This document shows, piece after piece, positions 23,964 to 37,800 of a DNA stretch of 64,000 nt. This DNA is from Tetrahymena thermophila SB210 (taxonomy: Eukaryota > Ciliophora > Oligohymenophorea > Hymenostomatida > Tetrahymenidae): contig NW_002476434.1 in assembly GCF_000189635.1 (NCBI RefSeq), forward strand, positions 1,860,001-1,924,000, written 5' to 3'. The translations under genes were made by a program, and so were the position numbers. The notes under the pieces are model-generated. The model saw only the letters and a program-made list of their open reading frames with translations. It searched no databases and was not told where the DNA came from. Position 1 is the first letter of the stretch; every line of letters starts with the position of its first letter.

Positions 23964-25207
23964 ATGAATGATTGATTGATTGGTTGGTTGATTGATTGCT
24001 TATTCAAAAATAGTAAAAATCTAAGTTAACTAGTTTACTATTTTAATATGAGCTAACATTTTAAAAATTTCATTTTACAATAAATTTAATTAGAAGTTCT
24101 AATTTGAAAAACTAATTAAATTTATTTGTATTTTAAAAATGAATTTGTTACTAATTTCAAACACCAATTATATTTATTTGTATTTTAAATAAGTATTTGT
24201 TACTTCTATTTTTATAAAAAAATTAATATTAAAATCATCTTTTTTATTTTAAATATAAATTTATTAAAAATTAAATTTTTTATTTCTTAATTAGGGTAGG
24301 TACACTATCTTAAATTAGAAATTATTTTAATTAGAGAGTGGTATATATGGATTTGAACCTACAGCAAAATATTTTTAATTATTTAATAAGGATATTATTA
24401 ATTATATAGTTAGTTTATAAAAAACCAATTGATTATTAAAAGTTCTCATTAAAGAGTTTTCAAATACATATATATATATATATATATATATTCATTTTTT
24501 TTTAATCATTATATATTTTAAATATGCTCTAATTTATACTTTTTTTAATAAATAAAAAGAAACTTGTAAAAATGAAACGATTAAATTAAAATTATTAAAT
24601 TATTTTCTTTATATTTTTAGTATTTCCATAGTAAATGATTCCTACCTGTCACTGTTTGTATGTATTCCAACTATAAATTACTATCTTCAAAAAAATTTAA
24701 TTTATTAATCTAAAATAATAAAAAATATTTATTGAAATACTATTGGTTCTCATATGTTATTACCCATATTTATTAATCCCTACTTTTTTTATATTATTAT
24801 TTTTTTGAAAATTTTGAGCAAATTTAATGGTGCACATAATACCTAAAATAGATAGATTTCACTGTATTTATTTAAAAAAAAAACTATTAATAAACTTTGA
24901 CTGTATTTTTAAATTACTAATATTTATTTTTTTTTTTGCTAAATACACAAACATAAATATAGGCATATTTTATTTATGGGTTTGAATTAAAATACATAGA
25001 GTAGTAAAGAAAATCATTTGAAGTATTATATTAGTAGAATAATATAACTCTAAAACACCTTATATATAATTTTAGTAATGGATATTTATTTATTATTATT
25101 ATAGATTTGTATAGAAAAATACTTTTAAGATAAATAAAAATTATAATTATTTTTATCATTTTTTATGAAAATAATTTTTTCTCTTTTGATGAACTAAATT
25201 TTTAGAA
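23964..25207. other. AT-rich spacer between convergent genes, with a (TA)n tract
   Basis: No gene was recognised. A degenerate (GATT)n run follows the stop codon at 23963, and a (TA)11 tract lies at about 24469-24491. A stretch near 24348-24362 resembles a reversed tRNA T-loop but does not fold as a tRNA. Confidence 0.55.
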
Positions 25208-26569
25208 TCAACTCATGAAAAAATCTGACTTATGATATAAAGAGTTTTAGACTGGGGAATGTATCTTACGGAATCTACTTCCTCTGTTAGCCAATTGATA
25301 TTCAACAGTGAGTGTTTATGGCTAGCTATTCTTATTTTAGTTTTGTTAAATAGTCTACTATTAGATCACCTTTTTAAAACTCTTTTTAGTGTTACTTAGT
25401 TCTTTTTCAAGCATTTTAGCAAACCCATCCTAGAGGTCTTTGAAGATTTTGGAGTTGTGGTAAAATTAAACTTTATTATTATTTAATTGTTATTGATTGT
25501 TTGCATTATTATTACTGTTACTGTTATTAGCAGTATTTATTCCTCCTTGGATATTGGTTTAAAATGAGTTTACAAAGTTATTGCTTGGATTCTATCCACT
25601 TTGGTTGTCTTAGTTTTAAGCATTTTAGTTTAAAGATGAGCGATTTTCAACTGCTTGCAAATTTTATTGTAAATTTTAGAGTTGTTAGTTTTTGATATCT
25701 TTTTTACACTTTTCACATTTTTAGCAATTGTAGGGATCAGAATCTAAGTATCTTATAAATTACTCGAAAGTCTTTTAACCTGTTAGCTTTTTCCAAAGTA
25801 AACATATTTTTACAGATCTTTTAAATTTTTGTTAAGGAGTGTCTTAGCCCTTGGTGCTTTGCTGGTGGAAAGTACGCATGTGGAGGAATTACTCAAAAAA
25901 TTTGATATATTCGATACAACGGAAGAAACATACGCTCAAAGAGACAGGATTGATTTGTTCTGAAATAGAGTTAATCATATTTTCAAACTAGTGTAACATA
26001 AGTTTAAAGGTATTTTTGAGTTCATCAAACCAGAGATCAGAGTCATTTTCAGTTATTTTCTCAATGTAGTTCTTGAGCATGACAAAATATTCTTTTATTT
26101 TTAACAAACTTTCAAATTAGCTCATTAAGATTGGGTCTACTCTATTTCTTGTGTTGCTAATATTCAAAAAGTCTAAGCTCATCAAAAATGTGTAGAATTC
26201 ATCATAGTTTGTTTTATCTTTTGTTTTGTCTAATAAATCTAAATTTTAGATGTGTAAAGTAGGGCTCTTTTTGTCATCTTCTTGGTCTTCAGCAACGTTA
26301 TTATAAACTGAAAACTTGCGGACATTTTCTTGTTAACTTTGATACTTTTGAACTGTTGAGCTGCTATTCATTCCATTTTATATTACAGTATTTCTCTACT
26401 TGCTATCAGTAGGTGACCTATCATCATTCATGTTAGAATCTGGTTATGAAATGAGTCCTTAAAACTCATGAAAATCAAAAATCAAATATCCATCAAAGTT
26501 ATTATCATTCTTAGATTTGTTTTGTTGAGAAGCTGGAGCTTGGGAAGCTGTAGCTGGCGTTTGATTCAT
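25208..26569 (-). CDS. hypothetical protein, 453 residues
   Basis: A clean single-exon frame of 454 codons begins with an Ala/Gln-rich N-terminus (MNQTPATASQAPASQQ). The middle (about residues 100-270) is predicted helical with conserved-looking aromatic residues (YDEFYTFLMSLDFL, FFRCIEYIKFFEQFLHM). A small cysteine cluster CQKCEKCKKDI lies near residue 281 and could be a zinc-binding knuckle. After it comes a Gln/Asn-rich linker and a short Lys/Glu helix (FKDLQDGFAKMLEKELSN). No signal peptide or membrane span is visible. I do not recognise the family. It is transcribed divergently from the dynein-like gene at 28692. Confidence 0.8.
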
Positions 26570-27069
26570 TTCTAATAAAAAATAATTTGTATTAAATGAA
26601 CAAATATAATAAAAAAAATATTTTCAGCTAAATAGCAATTAAAAAGATTTATTAAGAATTCATTTTTGTTTTATTTTAAATTAATTCAGGACAATACAAT
26701 TTGGTTACAAGCTTTTACATCATTCATTTATTCAAATTGTTTTTATCAAAAAGTTAATGAGTTATTTATCTAAATGAATTAATTCAAGAGTTTGATTCAT
26801 CTAAATTAATATAAAGATTATTTACATAATGAGTTAGTTACAGTTGGGATATTCTACTATTTTTGTTGAGTTTAAAATTTTCTTTCTAAATGCTATTAGT
26901 TTGTTTAGCTACAAGCTATTATGAGCTTTAACGAGAATAATTATACTTTTTTGCTATAAATAAATTGTTAAAATTGATTAAAATCAGTGATTTGAGCTTT
27001 TATATTTATTTATTATAAACTAAAATCTGTTTATTGGAAGGAGAATAATTAAAAAAATTTCGATCATCA

Positions 27070-27108
<39 letters not shown>

Positions 27109-28691
27109 AATATTTAATTCGATTTCGTTTCTTAACTAATTTCAACTTCTAGTTTATTGTAATTGGCTGGTAGTTCTTAATTATAAAAATAAAATTATAA
27201 ATAATTTCTTTTTTTAGTATAAAAATAGTATATTTTATTTATTTATTCATAAAAAAATATAAAAGGAAAAATAAAATTAAAATAATAACAAAATTTATAA
27301 ATATATTTTAAATAGATAAAAATTTCATTAAGAAATTAAAATAAGTTTTAATTTAAAAACACTTGTTAATTCTATTTAAACATGTTACATCAATACACTT
27401 ATTATTTCTTTTAATTGCTTTCTTATAAACAATACTGAATCTTTGTATATGAAAGAATCTTTAAATAGCAAACAAATTTAAGATCAAACCAATCAATTTT
27501 TTTATTTTTAATATTCTTTTCAATTGCAGTTGCTAATTTTAATGATTTAATTAATTAGAAGAAAACTAAATAAATCATTGAAGCTTAAAAATTAAAATAA
27601 TATTGTAAATGATTGAATTATTTTACATTTTTTTTGTGAAAAATATTCTATTTTTATCAAAGGCAATATTATTTTATTATCCTTTTCAATTAAAGTTGCT
27701 AATTTTAATGATTTAATTAATTAGAAAAAAACTAAATAAATCATTGAAGCTTAAAAATTAAAATAATATTGTAAATGATTGAATTATTTTACAATTTTTT
27801 TGTGAAAAATATTCTATTTTTATCAAAGGCAATATTAGATAACATTTATACAGATATTTTATTTTCATTTATGTTGAAAATTAAAACAATTATTTTCTAA
27901 AAATACATAAAATCAACTTTTAATGAACATATAATTGTATTAAAAATTGATCATAAATCTTATTTAAGAGCAAAAGACTTTTTAATATTATGAAACTTTC
28001 AATTTATAATTGTTCTTTTATAAAATTCTCTATGTACATTTTAATTTAAATTTTCAAAATATTTATATCTTTTCTTTTAAACATTTTTAATAAAAACATA
28101 TGAAAACAATTAATGTTCAGTAGATATTTAAAATTTGAAAAAAAAAAATTTTAATGAGATAGCAACTCATTAAGTTAAAATTTTTAATAAAAATCCAGTA
28201 AAAGATAAAGAAAGTTTGTGATTAGAAATTTAAGTTTTTGTGAGTATTTTTATATACTTTTTACCAGAAAAATATATGAAATAATGGATTAATAAATCGA
28301 GTCAAATAAATATAACACAGAAGTTATTAGATAATTGATTCATAGATATATTGTTATTAATATCTTCTTAAAAAGTACTTGTTTGTCTTTAATTAATATT
28401 ACCTAAATAAATAATGTACCAGTTATTTATTATTAAATATTATATATATTATGCTTTTGATTTATTGTTAATGTGACTAGTATTATTATCATTATCATTA
28501 TATTTATTTAGCAATTTAGCTAACCAAAATAAAGACAAATAACTAAACATAAAAAATACATCTCAATTCCTTTATAATAATTATTAAAACTTAATAAAAA
28601 TTTCAGCTTTTTTAAATAAATTAAGAAAGAAAGCAAGGAATAAAGTAAGGGTTCAATCAATCGCTTAATTTATAAATTAATTACAATAAGC
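26570..28691. repeat. divergent spacer with a two-copy 166-bp tandem repeat and a (TA)n tract
   Basis: Positions about 27505-27670 and 27671-27836 are near-identical tandem copies. Shared 'gttgctaattttaatg' begins at 27529 and 27695, and both copies end 'tttttatcaaaggcaatatt'. A (TA)n tract of about 16 units lies at 27073-27105. The region separates two divergent genes and presumably holds the promoter of the dynein-like gene. No gene was recognised. Confidence 0.8.
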
Positions 28692-31600
28692 ATGAGTTCA
28701 AGCAGTTAACGCCCAAGCAATCTGATATCATAGCAAAGTTAATAGTAGTTAAATGAGCAAAGTAAAACGAAAACTACCTTTAGATCAACAAAAAAGGATG
28801 AGGCTAGATTGCTCCCTCATGAGGTTTTTGATTCTATGGAGGAATTGTAGAATCTTAAAACGAAATACCCGTCTTTAAGATAAACTTATAGAGTGGTAAT
28901 ACTATGATATTCAAATATTTTTCATTTTAAGTTATAAAAATATTTTAAAAAGCAATTATTTTTATAGCCATCTATTTTATTTAGATTATTTTTGCTTAGA
29001 ATTATCTAATTTTTGCAAAATATGCCTTAATACATTATTAAATTTAAGTAGAATTTAATAAAAATATATTTTTGATTTTAAAAAATATAAAACGTAGGTC
29101 AAGCCAAGCACTACTATGAATAGAAGTATATCTTCTAACTTCTTTCCTTCTAGCAAGCAAAATCCCAACTAGCCTAGATCTAAATACGATTTAAATGCTT
29201 ATTTTAAAGTGAACACTGATAGATGGTATAGCGGGTTAGATGAAGCCAAACCTCTAAATAAGCATAATGACTCTCTGCAAGAAATTAATCATAAAACATC
29301 TCGCACATACATATTTCGTTAGTAAGATGTAAGACTCTATTATATAAATTGTATTAATGATAATATCAATAAAGTGTTTTAATTCTCGTCTAACAGATAC
29401 TATCTTTCTGATTACTCTTAAAGAGTTAGTTAGTTAGTTAGTTATACATTTTTTAAGCTGAAAAACAATCAAAATTGCAAAATTATTAGTTTTATAATAG
29501 AAATCATCCTCGATTTTATACAGATAAGCATGAATAAAAGATTAATTTTTTAGATTATGGATTAAGAATATCTTAAAAATGAAACTGCAACAGAATATCT
29601 TCATTTTTAGCTTTCCTTTTTTATATTTTTTCAAAATCAAATATAGAAGAAAATAATAAACAAGCTAAGCAATAATATGAATTCTAAATACAAACCAAAA
29701 TAGTTTGAAGAAAATAGTTGAAAAATTTTGATAATAGTTTATGAAAGTTGTAAAAAGCTATAAAATATTAATTTAGAATTATAAGTTTGATTGTTTTCCA
29801 GCAAGTTAACACTTTTTATTGATAAATCTAAAGCTATTTATTAGTGTTCTCGAAACGTTTTTATTATTATTAAAAGGATTAAAAGTTTTTTAGATAAGAA
29901 TCAGGGCCAGTAGGACATTAATATTAACAGAGTATGCCACCTTAAACATTGAATAACGTTTAATCCTCTGATGATTTATTTAGATAGCTTCCAAGAAATT
30001 TATAGTCAGCAATTAATCTTCCTAACTTATACTCTCAAGTTGAAGAAAATGAAAGAATGATAAATCCTTTAAGATCTGACCATAATTTGCTTAACCCATA
30101 TACCAGCAACAATCCACACAACAAATCAAGGCAGTCTTCGTTGACAAATTTAAATTTTAAAATAAAAAAGCTACACAATACATATTATAATTCAAGCCAA
30201 CGTAGCTTAATAGAAAGTAATCCTGATACAAAAGAAACACCCTTTACTTATATTGATTTTTTTCAGCAAGGAGATATGATTCACATAAAAGTTTCCAATC
30301 TAAATAATTTTAAGGTATCAAAAATTAAATACTTTTTGGAGGAAAAAAAAATTTGAATTTTATTTCAGATAAATAAAAATTTGTTTCTTAGAAATATTGT
30401 TGAATTTAACTATGTTTTAATATTAGGTTGAACCTCTAGAAAAATTTGATGAAGGAAGACTCTATGATGAAGACCCAAGAGTATATTTGAATTCAGGTGT
30501 TTTTAGAGGATATAGTAAGTGGTAGGAACCAGATGGTTCTTTTATTTGGAAAGACTGTTTAGTTAAAGACTATAACCCAGAAACTGCTAAATTTACAATC
30601 TAATGGGTAGCAAACAAAAAAATTAAAGAAGTAAGCCGTTTAAATTTAATGTACGATCATGAAAACTAGGAAATAGCAGACACAAGGTAAAATATTAAAT
30701 AAAAATTTAGCAAATTTTAAAATAATTTTAAACGATAAAATTTCATTAGTAAAAATGAAAACAAAATTGAATTTTTTGATAGAAACATACTAATGAAATG
30801 ATTAAAAAAATGCATAAAAAATAATAAAAAATTAAATAAATTAAAAGGGTTTTATCAGTATTTAGTTTTTCAAGATTTTAATTAAATAAATCATTTAATA
30901 AGTCATTAAATATTAACTATTTATTATTTTTTAAAATATTCAATTTATTTATTTTATAAATTTAAAAAATGAAACATATTAAAAATGAAAACAACTAATT
31001 AATCAACAGATATAGATTAGCCAAAGAAAAGCGTGAGCAAATGCTATATTTTATAAGTCTAAAACAAAAAATTGGAGAAACCTCAAGTGAATCAAAAGAA
31101 ATTTTGTTTAGAAAGAAAAATCTAATTCGTATTTTGGATTTAATTTTTAACACTGAATTTTTAAAAGAAAATGAGGAGCAATGGAAAAGATAAGTGATTA
31201 ATGATATTCTTTAAGCTTATAAATTTGATGTAATAAAGTTTGTCTATTAAGCAAACACTGTCTAGAGTCTATATGAGCTTTTTAAAACGTATTTTAGTTT
31301 AAAAATCAAAGCATTTATTTTATTTTTCTATTTATTCTAGTTACTATCCTGATGAGCTTGTTAGGAGAAAGCTAAAAATTTACAATTTGCAACTAAACTT
31401 AAATGAAATCGAAGAATTTACAAATGAAGTAACTGTAAATGAACAGAAATAATAAGAACCTTAAAATGCTAAAAAAAAATATCAAAATTCATTCTTTATT
31501 CCAGATAGAGTAAAAGAAGAGGAGCCTGAACAAAATATTTTTGAATACAATTATAATGTCAAAAATTGGGTTTATGAAACAGAGTTTGCTTAACAAAATG

Positions 31601-34600
31601 AAATTGAGCCTGAAAAAGCTCAACCAACTTTCACTACTGCAGTAGAAGGATAAATGCCATCGAAGTTAAGAAATTAATTTAGAAAGATAACTTTAAGCAC
31701 TCTAACAATAGCTAAAAATTTATTCATAGAATATACCACAAACAATCTCAGCAAGAGTTTAAGGTTCAATTACGATCCTAAGTTTTTATAGCTTCATACT
31801 ACTCTACCATAGGTAAGAAATACAATCAATCATAATATTCATTTTCAGTGTATAATATAAGCAAATATTAATCCAAAAATAATTTTTTCTTTATATTTTT
31901 AGTTTATTAACATCTAAATTATATTTTTTTTAAATAGTTCATGAAGGCTATCAGTAGCTTAGAGGAAACAACATTATTTTAATACTTTGCAAGTTCTGGA
32001 TAAAACTATTAATCTGATGTTTTTCCAGAGTTTGATAGTAAAATTATTTATACAATATTCTAATGCTTTTTATTCTAATGAAATTGTTTAACTTAATAGG
32101 AATGAATATTGAATTTAACAAACAAAAATTTAAAATTGAAAAGATTTTCGATAAGATAGAGGTATTTATTATTTTTACAAATATAAATTAAAATAATTAT
32201 AAATAATAATTAATTAATTAGCTATCTATAAACGAAATAATATTTGATGTTACAAGAAATATGGGATTCGAAAGTAAAGAGATAAAAAAATTAAATCTAC
32301 ACCATAAATTAAAAGAGTGTATGCAAAAAATAACTAATTATTTAGTTCAAAGCTATATGTCGAAAACAATTTAAAATTCTATTTATTAATTATGCGAGTC
32401 CTTCTAAAAATACTATGCTATTCTTCCTTATGAAGATCTTAATTCTGAAGATCTCGTTTTAATCGATCCTTAGATAAAAATAATACGTCTTTTAAAAAGA
32501 TTAACCTACTGCTATGATAATCCAGTAAATTCAATTATTTTCTCAATTTTTTAAAATATAGTTCATATTAATTGATTAATCAACAGAGCATCTAAATAAA
32601 CAAAAGAGGATCTTTCGTTACCCAAACTCAGTTTTTGCTGGTAAATTTCAATTTTAACTACAAAAATAAAATTATTATTTTTTTCACAATATTAGAGCTT
32701 CTAAGAATTTGAAAGTGATCAATAACAATCTTAATAAGAAATTATTTAAGAACAATAAAATAAAGTATTTTTGATAAAATTAATTCATTAATTAAAAACT
32801 ATTTATTTTTAAATTTATGACTAGATTCCATCAAATCTCTGTTTACCATAAATCTATGAAAATAACTAGGTATATTTAAATTAAATCTATAAAGTTTATT
32901 TATTTTAAAATGAAAAAGGTTTTATCCAGCAAGGAAGTATTTAAAAGATTTGGAAACAAATTTTAAAACACTTTCGAGACTTAGGAGAAGAAAAGATTTT
33001 CAGCTAACAAAATTATTTATGAAATGCCTGAAGATCCAATGACTCCATAAAATGTGCTTAAAAAATAAAAAAACACTGAAAATATTAACAGAGAAAGTGC
33101 TGGTTCCATAAAAAATCTTGAGGTTCTCAATGAAGAATCTGAGGAATAGCAAGATGATTTTTCTGAATGGAGATGGATCAAAGATTCTAAAATTATCTTT
33201 ATGATTTACACTAAAATGTGCGAAAAATATCTAAGCGACTAATTTTTAAACAACAGATATAAATAAATTGAAAAGACTCCAATTCAACCTTTGTTCAATC
33301 TTCGTGTTGTTATCAACGACGACAAGAATTTATCTAAGAAAATCAAATCTATTTATAAAACATTTAAATTTAACAAAATGGACTAATAAAAAATGTCAGA
33401 CATTCTCTTCCGTAGTAGAGAATAATTATATTCATATAGCGACTTAACATTCGAGGATATGTTTTATGAAATAGCTTCTCGTAATGATCTCGAATACTCT
33501 ATAGAAAATATTGAAAAAGAAGTACTTTTATTTTTTATAATAAATTATTTATCAAATTTAACAATTTATTTTATTTATTAAAAAGATTGGACAAGCAACA
33601 ATCACCAAAGGCCGTCTTGGTTGGTTTAATTATAGTTCATTTTTAGTTACTTTTGAGCCACCTCTAGAAACTTTTGAAGAAAAATTCAAAGACTAATTTT
33701 CAAATGCTCTTATAAATATCAAAAATCTCAATAAAATATTTGGTGAATTCGGTAAATTCTTCCTTCTGTTTTAAATAATCGAAATTATCTTTGAAAAAAT
33801 AAATAAAATTTTAATTGAAATTTATTAAAATGTTTATTTATTTATTAATTTAATTAACTTTTTAAAGCTTCTGACAAAGTATTCAGAAATGATGATGTAT
33901 TCTAGAATTAGGTCAAACTGATAAATGAAAACATAGATTCATTTTTATTAAATGGTTTATATGGAGCATATTCTCTGCTTCATTTGTTGAATAGGTTCGA
34001 ATTTTACTACTTGCACTCTGAAAACTATGAGAAATTTATAAAAGGAATGTATGATGATGATCAACTTACAGAGGTATTTAGAGAATAAGAAAAAATGAAA
34101 AAAGACATAAACTTCTTTTAGCAGAGATTGCCAGATGAAATTAATTTAGGTTTTCTTGTCGTTTACCTCAAAGAATTCAAAAATAGCACACTAATTGAAA
34201 TAAATAAAAAATTAGATTTGATAAAAGTTTTGAGCAAGGAAAAATTTAAAAATTTACTTGATAAAAATATTTAAAGTCATGAAGAAATCTTAAAAAATAT
34301 GGAAAAAGAACCCACTACAATCTAAGAATATATTGAAATTCTGCTTTATGTGCAGGGAACTGAACTTTAAAATCACATAAACACAATGGATATCTATCAA
34401 GAAATGGCCACATACCTTTATGATAAGTTCTATGACTAGCTAATTATAATTGATTCAGATATGCTTATACTTTATTTCAATGCTAAAAGCATGCTTTAGG
34501 ATGTCAAAAACAACAGAGAAGCAAAATTATTTTCCCTTTAAAAGATAAAATAAAAATTCGAAGAAATGCATCACACTGATAAGACTACAGTAAAGGACAA

Positions 34601-34850
34601 TATAGAATCTCTTATGAAGAAAATAGAGTAACTTAAATAAGAAACTAGTTTCGATAGGGCTTTCGAGGTAGCTGGTTTATCATAAGAAATTTTAACTGAG
34701 CTGAACTATGTCGAATACAAAGTAAAAGTGCTCCAATATGAAGAAATTCATCTTTCTGTAAATCCAGACCAGTATCTCAACATTTAAGAAGATGCCTTTA
34801 ATTTCCGTACTTACGACTAACTTTGGAAATACACCTCTGAGTGGAAAATG
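28692..34850 (+). other. dynein-like gene: N-terminal tail region
   Basis: Exons 1-15 encode residues 1 to about 1415. The first 250 residues are low-complexity (Ser, Gln, Asn). A compact module follows around residues 285-370 (GVFRGYSKWQEPDG, then AKFTIQWVANKKI). Its pattern of Trp, Gly and short beta strands looks like a small folded domain of the kind found at the front of some axonemal heavy chains. The rest is predicted helical, consistent with the tail helical bundles that bind intermediate chains and partner heavy chains. The 572-nt intron 29322-29893, the largest of the gene, contains an (AGTT)n tract near 29421-29444. Confidence 0.75.
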
Positions 34851-37800
34851 GTAAATTCTACAAGATAAAAAAAAATTAATTTTTAAATTTATTAAAAAAT
34901 AATTCATAGAAAAAGGAAGAATGGCTAAAAAAACCTCTGTTGAGCCATAATGTAGGAGGATTTACAAATGCTGATATCAAAGAAATATCTTCTACTCTAG
35001 ATTAAGGTATTAAAACACTCAAAGAAGTTGAGCCTTACTTCAAACAGTATAACTAAAAACTCATGCCATTGATTGAAACTTTAACAAGTGACATTGGATA
35101 GTTTGAAAGAGTGTATGAGTTGTTAGTTTAAGTTAAGCATGAAAGCTTTAAGAGTGAACATTGGGCTGTAATTATAAATTTTATTAATCTTAAAAATAAT
35201 AATCATTGATAAATATTATTAAAATTATAGCAAATTTTTGAGGTTATGTACTAAGACAACCAAAAGAAAGTAGATGAAATGCTTGCTTGCTTGAAAACTC
35301 CTTAGTTTAACTTAAGTTTCTTAATTGCAAATAATGCTCTTGAGCATTTGGGTTTCGTTTCAAATATAGCTGGAGTAATTAATTAATTAATTTTTTCTAT
35401 TTCAAAAAGGATAATTTTAATTATTATTATTTTTTTTAGGAAGCCTAAGAAGAATTTAAGAGCCAAGAAACTATTGACAATTTGAAAAACGAATTCTAAA
35501 ATATTAATTTTGATGCCATAGATTTCCACAATATTCCTCTCATAGTAGGCTTGAAAGATAGAGTTTCTGACTTGCGTCATTAATATTTTACAGTGTAAAT
35601 GATATTTTAGGCTTTTGTTTCAAATATAATTTAATTTGGAATACAATTTAATTATCATTAAGTATAAAATAATTAAACAATAATGACTAAATATCATTTA
35701 ATTTTTAAAGCGGTGAAATGCTTCGTAACAAGATTTACTAGAGAAATGACTTCACTGAAAAGTTAAGCTAGTTGGAATATGTTGTGAAAAATACAATGAA
35801 AGTGTTAAAAAGAATTGCAAAGATTTAAGATAGATTGGTAGCTTATGCTCCTTTATATAGATTCAAAAAAAATGAGCCTTACCTGAAGTAATCAACTATC
35901 ATTTATAATTAAGTTGTGGAGGATTTCAAGAAGACTGTCAAAGATATTGAGAAAAAGGGAATGAAATACTTCACAGCTTTATTTGTAAAAGAAGAAGAAG
36001 ACAGCAAGACATAATAAGAAATCCATGAAAAATTTTCAAGCATTTACACAAGATCCAATTATGTTCGTTAGCTTGTTTAAATTATGGCTAGGTAAATACG
36101 TTTTGAAAATCCTAGAATGGCATTTTTCTCTGATGAAAAGATTATTCAGCTTTGCTCTTGCTAATTCTATCCAAAGGTAGCAAAACAAACTATTTAGCTT
36201 TAAATAAAAATATAGAATTAACTTTTTATAAATAGGAATTCTTTTAATATATTTCTGTTGTCTATCCTGGAATAAAAGAGTTTGTGATAACAAAAACAGA
36301 AAACGAATCTAGACCTGGCTAAAATGATTTATCAGTTAAATAAGTAATTAATGAGTATGGTGAAAAGTTGGATTTGCTTTACACAGTGACTTACTAACTT
36401 GGAAGAAATGATGAACCCCCAGTTTTTACATTTATGAATGAAATAGAAATGCAACTTAAAGAATTCTTTAAAAATTCTTTACAAAAGAATATTAAAGGCA
36501 TTAGTAAATATTATTAATTATTTTAATAGATTTAAATTAAATTCTTACTTTTCTATTAATTAATTTTATTTATAAAAATAATAAGGTAACTGTTACTATA
36601 ACTACTAATAAATATGGACATCATACATAACAAGTGGAGCTGTACCTTTCTAAATTTTATATTTAATTAATGATATTTGCTTCTATCATGATGTTACTGC
36701 CCTTTTAAGTATAAACGATGGACTAGAAGATCTCAATGAATACTCTTCTCCATAAGAAGTAAAGGCAAGAACCAAAGATTCTGGAATAAATAAGCTTAGA
36801 AATATTCTGCAATCTCAACTTTCTAACTTTTAGGTTTATTTCTAATCTGTGATAAAGCATAATAACAATCCTAAGTTTGTGTTCCCATTCACTTAATTCA
36901 TCCTCTAAATCCAGAATCATATAAATATTTTAGGATATCTTCTTAATAATTTAGTATATTTAATTTTTAAATAATTTAAATTTTAATTAATTGACTTAAT
37001 GTTAAATTTTCAATAGGCATTTAGATTAGATTCATTTGAATATCTTTCACTTCCTAAATTTTCTTTAGAATTCAATAGAAAGGAACTTGACAAACAATTA
37101 TTTAATAAAGTTTAAATTCAAAATTTAAATGCTTTGGCTTAGGCATCTCTCGCTGCTTAACAAAAAAAAGAATAATAATAATAAGGTGAATTAATTCCTG
37201 AAGGTGAGCAAACGAAAAAAGCTACTGAAGGAGATGATGGTACTACCAAAAATTAACCAAAGCAACCTCAAGTTGTTCTACCTAAAAATTGTGCTGAAAT
37301 CATTCAAATGACTTACACTGCTACTAAGCAAGCTTCAGCTATGTCCTATGGATAAAATGATTTACCAAATATTAATGCAAAATCACTTTTTATGAATTTA
37401 GTCTAAGAATATCCTTTTGATGTTGTCCTCCTAAGCATGAATTACAAGCGTCTATATGGATATGAAGTTAATCCCATCTTCTAAAATTATGTCTTCACTG
37501 AATCATCAAATAGAATTTTTGCCAAAATTTTAGGAGCCTTTTCAGCAAGTTTAGGTAATTTACTAAAACAATTATTTGACTCTTTATTTAAAGGATATTT
37601 TCTTAAAAAAAGGTGCATGCTTGAGAAGTCCACCATAATCAGGTAAAAGAGAAAACGCTAAAGCTTTAAGTTTCATGCTAGCTAAACCTTTCTTCGAATG
37701 GAATTTCGATGAAAAAATGGATTCGTTTACTGTTTAAAATATTTTAACCGGCTTTGCCTCTGGAAGCTACTGGCTATATGTTACTAATTTAGAAAAATGT

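Noticed and set aside
24340-24372. Possible minus-strand tRNA T-arm (reversed 'ggttcaaatcc')
   Set aside because: The flanking bases do not form the five-pair T stem, and no acceptor stem, anticodon arm or D arm can be built around it.
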